Shown here: one piece after another, positions 29,608 to 38,700 of the stretch
How the letters are laid out: every line of letters starts with the position of its first letter
Numbering within the stretch: the stretch's first letter is position 1
Source: an uncultured Candidatus Hydrogenedens sp.
GTDB taxonomy: Bacteria > Desulfobacterota_D > UBA1144
Reading direction: 5' to 3'
Assembly: GCA_902609885.1 (NCBI GenBank)
Contig: CACLTT010000006.1
Location: 70,802 to 113,027 of the forward strand
Length of the DNA stretch: 42,226 nucleotides
The notes under the pieces: generated by a model
What the model was told of the DNA's origin: nothing
The model's input: only the letters and a program-made list of their open reading frames with translations
Databases searched by the model: none
Made by a program: the position numbers and the translations under genes

Positions 29608-30366
29608 ATGAGCTTAGAAAATAAAACAGTTATCGTAACAGGTGCTAGTACTGGGATAGGTAGGGAAACATCTATTGAACTTGGAAAAATTGGAATGAAT
29701 GTAGTAATTGGTAATAGAAATGAAAAATTGGGTAATGAAGTTGTCGATATAATAAAGTCAAATGGTGGGAATGCAAAATTCTTAAAAACCGATGTGTCGG
29801 TAGAAAATGATGTAAAAAATTTAACTCAATTCGCTCTCGATGAATTTGGTGAATTCAATTACGCGTTCAATAATTCTGGACTTTTAGGGGATGTTGAACC
29901 AATCAGTGACCAAAACCCAAAAGATGCAGGATATATAGTAGATGTAAACATAAAAGGAGTCATATACTGTCTTCATTATCAAATTAAAGAGATGTTAAAA
30001 TATGCTTCAAAGGATTGCCCTTGTAGTATTGTTAACAATAGCTCTATTCTTTCGCATGCAGGATATCCTGGCCTAACAGTATACAGTTCTACTAAACATG
30101 CTGTCACAGGATTAACTAAAGGTGCCGCAGCCGAATGTGCGGAATCAAATATTAGAGTAAATGCCGTTGGCCCTGGACCAATTAGAACCCCAATGTTAGA
30201 AACACCAACTGACGGACATCCTGAACAATTTGGAGGTATGGTTCCTATGCAAAGAATCGGCGAGCCAAAAGAAATTAGTGATGCAGTCATTTGGCTTTTT
30301 TCGGAAAATTCAAGTTATGTTACAGGTCATACTTTAATGATTGATGGCGGTTTCTGCGCAAAATAA
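29608..30366 (+). CDS. Short-chain dehydrogenase/reductase (classical SDR)
   Basis: The 252-residue protein has the classical SDR set: TGASTGIG (11-18) for the dinucleotide, FNNSG instead of NNAG, the catalytic Ser in NNSSILSHAG, Tyr159 and Lys163 in YSSTK, and GPGPIRTPM after the active site. The C-terminal MIDGGFCAK is typical. Arg/Asn at the end of strand 2 (IGNRNEK) suggests NADP, but this is weak. It resembles the broad 3-oxoacyl-ACP reductase/glucose dehydrogenase group, and the substrate cannot be given. Compared with its neighbours, it is less AT-biased in its catalytic core and has a strong Shine-Dalgarno. The MFS gene follows after 36 nt and may be co-transcribed. Confidence 0.9.
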   Translation: MSLENKTVIVTGASTGIGRETSIELGKIGMNVVIGNRNEKLGNEVVDIIKSNGGNAKFLKTDVSVENDVKNLTQFALDEFGEFNYAFNNSGLLGDVEPISDQNPKDAGYIVDVNIKGVIYCLHYQIKEMLKYASKDCPCSIVNNSSILSHAGYPGLTVYSSTKHAVTGLTKGAAAECAESNIRVNAVGPGPIRTPMLETPTDGHPEQFGGMVPMQRIGEPKEISDAVIWLFSENSSYVTGHTLMIDGGFCAK

Positions 30367-30402
30367 TATTGCTTTATAAATAAATTTGTTTATTTTAACA
30401 AA

Positions 30403-31563
30403 GTGTTACCTTTAGTTGTTTATGTTTTTATTGATGTAATTGCCTTTAGTTCTGTAATAATAGCTGTTCTTCCTTTTCATGTAATGTTTTTAGGTGCAGG
30501 CCCTCTTGTAGTCACTCTGTATATGTCAACTTTTTCTTTTGTTCAATTTTTCGCATCTCCATATATCGGAAGACTCTCAGATAAATTTGGAAGAAAACCA
30601 ATGCTAATAACATCATGCATTGCGGATTTAATTTCACACTCAATCATGGCAATAGCTTCAAGCCTGAATTTAGTTTTATTATCAAGAGTTATTGCAGGAC
30701 TATTTTCATGTAATATATCTGTTGGCTCAGCCTATATATCGGATATCACATCTTTAAAAGATAGGACAAAATACATTGGGTATTATAATGCCGCATTTAG
30801 TCTTGGATTTGTCATAGGACCTATAGTTGGTGGTTTGTTAGCAGGTTCAGATCCAAGTAATCCAAATTATTTAAGAGCAAATTTATTCGCAGCATCAATG
30901 AATTTTATAAATCTTTTTATTTTATTTTTCTTTTTAAAGTCTAGCAAGAGCCTGATATCAACATACAAAAAAAGCAAAAAGTTTCTCTCAGAAATATTTT
31001 CAATAATTACAAATAAGAATGTTTCATATCTTTTTTATCTTTATTTCTTGGTTAATTTTGTATTTTCGGGTTTAAATGGAATTTTTGCTCTTTGGAGTAA
31101 GGAGATTTTTAATTGGGGTCCTCAACAAATTGGATTTCTCATGTGCTTTGTTGGTATTTTGTTAGCAGTTCATCAATCTTTATCGATAAATATTTTTGTT
31201 AATAAATATAAAGAGAAAAAAACAGTTTTTATTGGAATTATGTCAATATTTATAGGAGTTCTATTCTTATCATTTACAAAAAACTATATTATTTTATCCT
31301 TTGCTATTTTTTTTCTGACTTTAGGTATTGGAATATTTAATCCTACTATAAATAGCCTTATTAGTAAAAATATAGAAAAAAATAATACCGGTGCAGCTCT
31401 GAGTATAAATCAATCTGCAATGAGTATTTCAAGATTTAGTGGTCAACCATTCGCAGGACTATTTTTTCAATCTTTTGGATACAATGCACCTCTTTTTGTT
31501 GGAATCGCAATATTAGGAATAATTAAAATTGTTTTCGGTTCTGAGCTTTTGAATAAAGACTAA
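30403..31563 (+). CDS. MFS transporter (TetA-like drug/metabolite family)
   Basis: A 386-residue protein with 12 predicted helices. The loop 2-3 motif A reads GRLSDKFGRKPML (about 66-78), the best-known signature of the superfamily, and motif C-like GFVIGPIVGG is in helix 5, a mark of drug:H+ antiporters. TetA-type proteins share both. The GTG at 30403 is used because no other start occurs between the SDR stop (same frame, 36 nt upstream) and the first helix. The substrate is unknown. It converges on the TPR gene with 9 nt between the stop codons. Confidence 0.86.
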   Translation: MLPLVVYVFIDVIAFSSVIIAVLPFHVMFLGAGPLVVTLYMSTFSFVQFFASPYIGRLSDKFGRKPMLITSCIADLISHSIMAIASSLNLVLLSRVIAGLFSCNISVGSAYISDITSLKDRTKYIGYYNAAFSLGFVIGPIVGGLLAGSDPSNPNYLRANLFAASMNFINLFILFFFLKSSKSLISTYKKSKKFLSEIFSIITNKNVSYLFYLYFLVNFVFSGLNGIFALWSKEIFNWGPQQIGFLMCFVGILLAVHQSLSINIFVNKYKEKKTVFIGIMSIFIGVLFLSFTKNYIILSFAIFFLTLGIGIFNPTINSLISKNIEKNNTGAALSINQSAMSISRFSGQPFAGLFFQSFGYNAPLFVGIAILGIIKIVFGSELLNKD

Positions 31564-31572
31564 AAAATTCTA

Positions 31573-32226
31573 CTATCTATAACTTGCTACAATTCCAGCA
31601 ATATGTTGGAAAAAAGCGTTATTCTTTTCTTTAAGAATATTCATAATCTTATCACCCTCTTCAATCATATTATTTTGAAAACATGTTGATGCAACTAGTG
31701 GATACAATTGAAAAGACTCTGGCTTTTCACGTATAGCATTTCCAAAACATTTAATAGAACTACTTAGATCTCCTAAGCCTTTGTAGGCAAGAGCAAGATA
31801 ATAGTTTTTCTCAAATGAATGAGACTTCTTTGTATCAATTTTTCCTAAAATTTTTACAGTGGATAAATAAAAGCCATGTTGCATAGATGATAAGCCAACT
31901 CTAAAAATTAAATCATTATTTTCATTTACTAATGTTGATAAAATATTATAACAAGATTGAGATTGCTCTAAATCATCTATCTCGTAAAAACAACTTGCTT
32001 CAATTAATTTCACATCAACCTGTCTATTACCTTTTTTTAATTTTGATAATAAATTTAGAGTTTCTGAATATTTCTTATCTCTAAAAAAAATAATAGCTTT
32101 ATTTATAATTGCTGGCTCACACTCAGGATCAAAATCTATAATTTCATCATATATTTTTTGAGACTCCCATATTCTTCCTTGACTCATTAGCTTTGCTGCT
32201 TTCTCTAATTGGTTCGAAATGTTCAT
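31573..32226 (-). CDS. TPR-repeat protein, function unknown
   Basis: The 217-residue protein is built of helix pairs of TPR type, most clearly at about 1-35 (AAKLMSQGRIWESQKIYDEIIDFDPE), 36-70, 75-105 and 145-180 (YYLALAYKGLGDLSSSIKCFGNAIREKPE). It has no signal peptide or membrane helix, so it is probably cytoplasmic. TPR proteins scaffold protein contacts, and nothing more specific can be said. It stands alone between an MFS gene and the ispA-like gene, divergent from the latter with about 65 nt between the starts. Confidence 0.75.
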   Translation of the reverse strand: MNISNQLEKAAKLMSQGRIWESQKIYDEIIDFDPECEPAIINKAIIFFRDKKYSETLNLLSKLKKGNRQVDVKLIEASCFYEIDDLEQSQSCYNILSTLVNENNDLIFRVGLSSMQHGFYLSTVKILGKIDTKKSHSFEKNYYLALAYKGLGDLSSSIKCFGNAIREKPESFQLYPLVASTCFQNNMIEEGDKIMNILKEKNNAFFQHIAGIVASYR

Positions 32227-32291
32227 AGTAATGAAATATTAACTAAAAATTTAGATTTAAAAAAATAAAATAGGTGATATGTTATGTAAAT

Positions 32292-33104
32292 ATGAAAATA
32301 GAAGTACAAATGAATAGATATAGAAAAGAATTCAATTCTCTATTAAACAAGTATGTTAAGCAAAACATTGGCAATAATACACTTGATAGAGCAATAAAAT
32401 ATTCTTTAACAATTGGCGGAAAAAGAGTTAGGCCATTTATATCGAGCTTAATATCAAAAGATCTAGGACTTAGTAAAAAAGAATCTTTTGCAATATCACT
32501 TGCGTCTGAGATGGTACACACATACACATTAATTCATGATGACCTTCCATCTATGGATAATGATGATTTAAGAAGAGGAAATCCCACAACACATATTAAA
32601 TTTAATGAAGCAAATGCTATACTAGCAGGTAACTCCATTTTTTCGATGGCTATAAACATTCTTATTAAGAATATATCAAAGAAAAAAAATGACTCATTAC
32701 TAAAAATTATTGAACTTCTTTGCAACATATCTGGGCTTCAGGGTTTAGCAAAAGGCCAATCTTTGGATCTGGAAATGCAGAATAAAAAAAAATCAATAAA
32801 GAAAATGCTTGAAATAAATCGGCTTAAGACCTCAAAACTATTTGAATTTTGCGTAGTCTCACCGTTTATTTTGTCAAAATCGCCATCAAAATATATTAAA
32901 GAGGCAAAATTATTTTCAAACAATCTAGGATTGATATTTCAAATTACTGACGATATGATCGATCTCGAAAATAAAAATTATCAGAATATGAATAATTTAT
33001 GTGTTAAGTTAATTCGAGAGTGCACCAAGAAGAAATCTTTCTTCGGGGAAAGAAACTTATTTTTTCAAGATTTTTTATATTATATAATGAATAGAAGAAA
33101 GTAA
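32292..33104 (+). CDS. ispA: Short-chain trans-polyprenyl diphosphate synthase (IspA-like), C-terminal region shortened
   Basis: IspA condenses isoprenyl diphosphates to farnesyl or geranylgeranyl diphosphate for undecaprenol and quinones. I use the ATG at 32292 (270 residues). A GTG at 32274 is in frame. Visible are GGKRVRPF, the first Asp-rich motif DDLPSMDNDDLRRG (FARM), GLQGLAKGQSLDL, KTSKLFEF and the second Asp-rich motif FQITDDMIDLENK. After that, members have about 25 residues with GK and K-x-T-x-P motifs before the last two helices. Here the text goes almost directly to LCVKLIRECTKKKSFFGERN, which resembles the last helices. The segment appears missing, so activity is uncertain. It converges on the ZIP gene with 11 nt between the stop codons. 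Confidence 0.86.
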   Translation: MKIEVQMNRYRKEFNSLLNKYVKQNIGNNTLDRAIKYSLTIGGKRVRPFISSLISKDLGLSKKESFAISLASEMVHTYTLIHDDLPSMDNDDLRRGNPTTHIKFNEANAILAGNSIFSMAINILIKNISKKKNDSLLKIIELLCNISGLQGLAKGQSLDLEMQNKKKSIKKMLEINRLKTSKLFEFCVVSPFILSKSPSKYIKEAKLFSNNLGLIFQITDDMIDLENKNYQNMNNLCVKLIRECTKKKSFFGERNLFFQDFLYYIMNRRK

Positions 33105-33115
33105 AATTTTAAAAA

Positions 33116-33934
33116 CTAACCTAATAGAATATCTAAAGTCATCATGATTATTAATCCAACTATAAAACCAAAAGTGGCAGTTGTTTCATTTCCTCTACTG
33201 TGTGATTCGGGAATAATTTCATGACTGATTACGTATAGCATTGCACCAGCCGCAAAGCCTAATGCTAGTGAAAGAAAATGTTGAAATACTGTTACAATAC
33301 TAACACCTAAAAAACCCATTACAGGCTCAGTTAAGCCAGTTAATGTCGCAATAAAAAAGGCTTTTTTATTATTGTAACCAATTGCTTTAAGAGAAAAAGC
33401 GACTGCTAAGCCCTCAGGTATATTTTGAAGACCAATTCCTGTAGCTAATGAGATACCATTACTAATATCACCACCACCAAAACTAACACCAACTGCAAGA
33501 CCCTCTGGAAGATTATGAATAGTAATTGCTATAATGAATAACCAAACTTTTGAAATTTTATCATTACTAATTTCAGGATTATGATTTCCACCCAAAACAA
33601 AATGCTCATGAGGAGCCTTCTCTTCGACTAACCAAATTACTAATGCTCCAAGTACGAGGCCTACTAAAACTATAAACAAAGAGAGTTCTTCACTTCCATA
33701 AATTGAAACTCCAAAATCTATACCAGGAATTATTAGTGAAAAGAAGCTTGCTGCTAACATTACTCCAGCAGCAAAACCCAAAGATGCATCTTCAAATTTT
33801 TTACTAAGTTTTTTTATAAAGAAAACAGGCAAGGCACCAATTCCTGTAGAAGCACCAGCAAAAAGACTGGCGACTGTGCCTAGCAATATAATATCCACGA
33901 ATGTTATATTAATAAATACTTTATCACATATCAA
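33116..33934 (-). CDS. ZIP-family divalent metal transporter (GufA/ZupT-like)
   Basis: The 272-residue membrane protein has about eight helices. The metal-binding helices are clear: TIHNLPEGLAVGVSFGGGD (helix 4) and GIGLQNIPEGLAVAFSL (helix 5), the GufA-type pair in which the second motif starts with Gln-Asn. The loop after helix 3 carries His and acidic residues (EEKAPHEHFVLGGNHNPE), as in ZIP proteins. It probably imports zinc or related divalent metals. Helix 1 with FAGASTGIGALPV is also typical. It is monocistronic or paired with the small DUF2805 gene, 33 nt away. Confidence 0.9.
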   Translation of the reverse strand: MICDKVFINITFVDIILLGTVASLFAGASTGIGALPVFFIKKLSKKFEDASLGFAAGVMLAASFFSLIIPGIDFGVSIYGSEELSLFIVLVGLVLGALVIWLVEEKAPHEHFVLGGNHNPEISNDKISKVWLFIIAITIHNLPEGLAVGVSFGGGDISNGISLATGIGLQNIPEGLAVAFSLKAIGYNNKKAFFIATLTGLTEPVMGFLGVSIVTVFQHFLSLALGFAAGAMLYVISHEIIPESHSRGNETTATFGFIVGLIIMMTLDILLG

Positions 33935-33967
33935 GATATGGACATGCTGTGTCTATAATATAAATTG

Positions 33968-34219
33968 CTATTTATGTTTATTGTGATCATATGATTGATG
34001 CCTTAAGTATTCGAGGTTATTCTTTTTTTGATATTTCGTTTTCCTGCCACGAATTCTATTTCGCCAGAGAATAAAAGAACTTTTTTTAAGATTTTTTCTC
34101 ATTATTTGTGTTAATTGCTTATCTGATAATTTAAAATTTTTCATTATCGCTTCAAAAGGTGTTCTATCTTCCCAACACATTTCTATTATTCTCGAGATAT
34201 CTGGTTTAGTTAATTTCAT
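33968..34219 (-). CDS. Small conserved DUF2805/TIGR03643-type protein
   Basis: An 83-residue basic protein. I recognise the pattern of the DUF2805 (TIGR03643) family: IIEMCWEDRTPFEAI, then LSDKQLTQIMRKNLKKSSFILWRNR, and RGRKTKY, found in many marine proteobacteria and bacteroidetes. Its function is not known to me. The C-terminal half is strongly basic, which would allow nucleic acid binding (inference). It lies between pgpA (13 nt) and the ZIP gene on the same strand. The last 20 residues (NNLEYLRHQSYDHNKHK) are a His-rich tail. Confidence 0.85.
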   Translation of the reverse strand: MKLTKPDISRIIEMCWEDRTPFEAIMKNFKLSDKQLTQIMRKNLKKSSFILWRNRIRGRKTKYQKKNNLEYLRHQSYDHNKHK

Positions 34220-34232
34220 AATACAATACTAA

Positions 34233-34688
34233 CTAATAAATCATGAATTGTATCAAGATGTTGGTTAATATTCCTGCAGCAATATCATCAAGGGTTATCC
34301 CTAAACCACCTTTTAAATCCTCTAGCTTTTTTACTAAAAAAGGCTTATAAATATCAAATAGTCTGAATAATATAAAAGCAATAATTATTAAATTATAATC
34401 AAATGGCAAAAACAAAACTGAGACAAAATAACCCGCCACTTCATCAATGACAACCTCTTTAGGGTCATCGTTATTAAAAATCTTTATTGCATATGATGAT
34501 GTTATAATTGAAACTATTATTAAAATTAATGTAAAAATACACATAGAAAAAGTGCTAAAATCGAAAAAATTATTTAATATTATGTATAAAATTAAACCCC
34601 CTAAGGTACCAATAGTTCCGGGAATTTTTGGAAAATAACCAAAAAAGAAGAAAGTTGATATAAATTTTACAAGATAATCCATGAGCAA
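34233..34688 (-). CDS. pgpA: Phosphatidylglycerophosphatase A
   Basis: PgpA dephosphorylates phosphatidylglycerophosphate to phosphatidylglycerol. The 151-residue membrane protein shows IPGTIGTLGG (about 22-31), DPKEVVIDEVAGY (about 75-87, with the acidic catalytic residues), FRLFDIYKPF and DDIAAGILTN at the C-terminus. All are PgpA signatures, and the length (about 150-170) fits. A start at the internal Met3 is equally possible. It is divergent from the RND adaptor gene, with 37 nt between. Confidence 0.92.
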   Translation of the reverse strand: MLMDYLVKFISTFFFFGYFPKIPGTIGTLGGLILYIILNNFFDFSTFSMCIFTLILIIVSIITSSYAIKIFNNDDPKEVVIDEVAGYFVSVLFLPFDYNLIIIAFILFRLFDIYKPFLVKKLEDLKGGLGITLDDIAAGILTNILIQFMIY

Positions 34689-34719
34689 TTAACAAAAAAA
34701 AATAAGATAGTGATATACT
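34689..34719 (+). promoter_or_regulatory. Candidate promoter for the RND adaptor gene
   Basis: TTAACA (34689-34694, 5 of 6 to TTGACA) and TATACT (34714-34719, 5 of 6 to TATAAT) with a 19-nt spacer. The expected start point would fall on or next to the adaptor ATG at 34726, which has no Shine-Dalgarno. A leaderless transcript is possible. The spacer is longer than ideal. Confidence 0.3.
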
Positions 34720-34725
34720 ACAGAA

Positions 34726-35769
34726 ATGATTGTAAAAATACTATTTTTATTTTGTATGATATTCATTAATATTGCTTTTGCTGATAATGGCACAGGTTTT
34801 TTGGTATCTGCAACCAAAATCAAAGATTTTAAAAGCGCTATTATATCAATTGAAGGAAATGCAAATGCGATTAATGATACAATCCTGAGCTCAGAAGTTG
34901 TTGGAGTAGTTTTAAAAATAAACAAAAATGAAGGTGAAAAAGTAAAAAAGAATGAAGTTATCGCAAAAATAGATAATTCAAAATACCTAGCAATTTACAA
35001 AAGTTCACAAGAGAAACTTTTTTCTCTAGAATCAGAATTAAAAAAATCAAGTTTAAAGCTAAAAAGATTTAATACTCTATTAGACAAAGAGGTTATATCA
35101 AGCCAAGAATATGAAGAAGTTTTATATAACCATAATTCAGTATTATCAAATTTTAACTCTCAATTGGAAATTATGAAATTTAATAAAATAAATTTAGATA
35201 AATGTAATATCAAAGCAAAATTTGATGGAATTATAAGTAAAAAATTTTTAAAATTGGGTCAGTATATAGATGAAGGTGATAACTTATTTGAAATTATTGA
35301 TAGTGATAAATTAGAAATCCACCTGTACATTCCTAAATCATATTTTTCATTAATCAACATAAATGACGAAGTCGAAATCATTTTTAGAGATGAAAATAAA
35401 ATCAATGCAAAAATCTCTAATATAGTTAATAAAATTGATAAGGCATATGGAACTTTTTTGGCTGTCGTTTATATTGATAATAACAGTCTTATAATTCCAG
35501 GTGAAGAAATAATGGCTAAAGTTAAAATGAAACCACCAGAAGGAACTTTTCTCATAAATAAAGATGCGGTTATTAATATGAGTGATAAAAAAATAGTTTA
35601 TAAAATAAAAGAGAAAAAAGTTTATCCTGTTGAAATTAAAATTTATGATTTATATGGAGATTATTTTATTGCAAAAGGACCAATAAAAAGGAATGATCTA
35701 ATTGTTTTGGATGGAAATGAAACATTAGCACCAAACCAAACAGTTAATATATCAAATATCATTAAATGA
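34726..35769 (+). CDS. RND efflux periplasmic adaptor (HlyD/MFP family)
   Basis: The 347-residue protein begins with a signal peptide (about 1-19, ending FINIAFA). It then shows the membrane fusion protein pattern: a lipoyl half (GVVLKINKNEGEKVKKNEVIAKID), a helical hairpin (about 85-140), the second lipoyl half (NIKAKFDGIISKKFLKLGQYIDEG) and beta-barrel and membrane-proximal domains. It would link the inner-membrane pump to an outer-membrane channel. It overlaps the pump gene by 4 nt. No outer-membrane factor gene is in the window, so a shared TolC-like channel elsewhere is expected. Confidence 0.92.
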   Translation: MIVKILFLFCMIFINIAFADNGTGFLVSATKIKDFKSAIISIEGNANAINDTILSSEVVGVVLKINKNEGEKVKKNEVIAKIDNSKYLAIYKSSQEKLFSLESELKKSSLKLKRFNTLLDKEVISSQEYEEVLYNHNSVLSNFNSQLEIMKFNKINLDKCNIKAKFDGIISKKFLKLGQYIDEGDNLFEIIDSDKLEIHLYIPKSYFSLININDEVEIIFRDENKINAKISNIVNKIDKAYGTFLAVVYIDNNSLIIPGEEIMAKVKMKPPEGTFLINKDAVINMSDKKIVYKIKEKKVYPVEIKIYDLYGDYFIAKGPIKRNDLIVLDGNETLAPNQTVNISNIIK

Positions 35770-38700
35770 ATTTTATAGATTATTCAGTAAAAAAATTTAT
35801 AACAATAATTTCTATTTTTTTACTGAGTTTTATCTTTGGGTTAATATCTCTTAATAATATTCCAATTCAACTAGTACCCACTGTTGAAAAGCCAAAAATT
35901 ACAATTAGAACAAATTGGCAAGGTGCAAGCCCCGAAGAAATTGAGCGAGAGATTGTAATTAGACAGGAAGACAAATTAAAAAGTCTTGAGGGTCTTGAGC
36001 TAATGGAAAGCACTTCTATAGAGAATCAAGCAACAATAAAACTCGAGTTAAAAGAAGGAAGAAACATAGAGTCCTCTCTTATACAGGTTTCAAATCTTTT
36101 AGCACAAGTAAAAGATATACCAGCCGATTCTGATAAACCTACTATAAAATCGATATCCTCTGACAGATCACCTATCGCATGGTTTATATTAAAGGCAAAA
36201 AAAGACAATACAAATATTTTTGAATATAAAGATTTTGCAGAAGATTATATCAAGACTAGATTTGAAAGAGTTCAAGGGGTTGGTGAATCTGGAATTAGAG
36301 GTGGTAGATTCAAAGAAGTACATGTTGATATTGACACTAATAAATTAGCTTTCTTAGAAGTTAGCTTACTAGATGTAGTTAACGAAATAAAAAGAAATAA
36401 TATAGATATAAGTTCGGGGGCAATCGAAGAAGGAAAAAGAAAATATACTGCCAGAACAACAGGTGAGATAAAAAGTATCAACGATCTGAAAAAAATAATC
36501 ATCAAAGAAGAGAATAATAATTATATAAGTCTTGGCGATATATCAAAAATAAATATAGGATACGAGGATGAAAATTATATTGTTAGACACCTAGGTGAAA
36601 ATGCTATAGCTATAAATGTAATAAAAGAGACAGGCGCAAATACAAAAGAAGTTCATAAAGAGCTTATTTTGGCAATGAATGAACTTAATGATGGTCCATT
36701 AAAAAAAGAAAATTTAATTCTTACAAATGTTTATTCAGATACAACTTATATTGATGCATCAATTTCATCGGTTAAACAGAATCTTTTTTTAGGTGCATTA
36801 CTGGCAATAGTTGTCTTACTTTTTTTCTTAAAATCTATAAAAACAACTATAATAATAGCACTTGCAATACCTATTAGTACTGTAAGTTCTTTCATAATAT
36901 TTGAGTTTATGGGTAGAACATTAAATTTAATCAGTCTTGCTGGAATTAGTTTTGCAGTTGGTATGGTCGTTGATAATTCACTAGTTGTATTAGAAAATAT
37001 TTTTTCAAAATTTGAAAGTGGAGTTAGGGATCCTAAAAAAGCGGCAATAGAAGGTGCAAAAGAAGTTTCTGGGGCAATTCTAGCGAGCACAATGACAACA
37101 TTTGCTGTTTTTTTACCTATTTTATTTCTGACTTCAGAAATTGGACAATTATTTAAAGATATAGCTTTATCTATTTCAATATCCATAATAATAAGTTTTT
37201 TTGTTTCTTTAACTTTCATTCCAGGCTTAGCATCAAAAATATTAGATTATGATTCACTTTCGGATTTAGGAAGTAAGAAAAAGCTATTTACTAAATTTGA
37301 TAATATTGGGATATTTGTTAATCAAAAAATTAATTCATTCCTCAGTATTATTTTGGACAAATCACAAAATCTTTCAAAATTTTTAATAATAATATTATCC
37401 TCTACGTTATTGCTCTTTTTTCTAACTTTTCCAAAATTAGAATATTTACCTGAGGGAAATAGGAATCTGATAATTTCAGTTTTAATTCCCCCTCAAGGTT
37501 ACAATATAGATAAAATAAAAAAAATTGGTTCTAATGCAGAAAGCAAAATCAAAAAATTCTGGCAAAAAAACTATAAAGGTGAGGATAAAATTAAAAACTT
37601 TTTCTTTGTAGCAAGGCCAAAATCTGTTTTTATGGGGGCGGTTGCAGAAAATCCTAAGAATATAAAAAAACTAATTCCTATATTAAAAAATGCTGGAAAA
37701 GGTTTTCCGGGATTCATAACTGTTGTTAATCAGTCTAGCCTATTCAGTAGATCAATAGGTGAAAGAAGAGCTATAGATATAGATATTAAAGGTAAAAATT
37801 ATGAAACAATTGTTGAACTATCGAGAAATATTTTTATTCAACTCCGTGATGATTTTCCAGAATACCAAATAAGACCAAAGCCTAGCCTAAGCAATTCAAA
37901 TCCGGAAATCATTATACGACCAAAAAATTTGAAATTGAATCAAGTTGGTATGACAGCGGATGAACTAGGTTTAATTACAAATATAATTTTAGATGGGGCT
38001 CGTGTAAGTAAATATAATGATAATGGTAAAGAAATAGATATAAAATTAAGAGGAAATTCCCCAAAAAATATATCCTCAAATATGCTTAGTACTCGATTTA
38101 TATATAATAAGAATAAATTTTTTCCTCTGAGCTTTATATCTGATATATCTATAATAAATTCTCCTCAGCAGATAAATCATGTTGAGCGTGATAGAACTAT
38201 AAAATTACAGGTATCGCCTGATGAAAAATCAAATATTGAAGATGCTTTAAATCTAATCAGAAAATCAATTAATACTGAATATATAAACAAATTCATAATT
38301 GATAATAATATTGAAATAAATTTAAGAGGTATTGCTGGCAAGCTTGAAGAAGCCAAATCCTCATTATCGAGAAATTTCATTTATGCACTATTAATCAGTT
38401 TTTTCTTATTAAGCTCTTTATTTCAAAGTTTTATATATCCATTAATTGTTCTGACTATTGTTCCTTTATCATCATTAGCAGGAATTTATGGTCTAAAAAT
38501 TATGAATATATTTTCTTATGAGCCTCTAAATATGCTATCAATGTTGGGGTTCATTATTTTACTTGGAATAGTTGTGAATAATTCAATATTGATTGTTTAC
38601 AAATCACTAAATAATATTCGTGAAGGCCTTAACCCGATAGATTCTGTAAAATTTGCAGTACAAAAAAGAATAAGGCCAATATTCATGACCACTTTGACAA

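Noticed and set aside
32940-33104. Frameshift in ispA as the explanation of the shortened end
   Set aside because: The alternative frames contain stop codons or no K-x-T-x-P-like motif, and the annotated frame itself ends with a sequence resembling the family's last helices, so an in-frame loss fits better.
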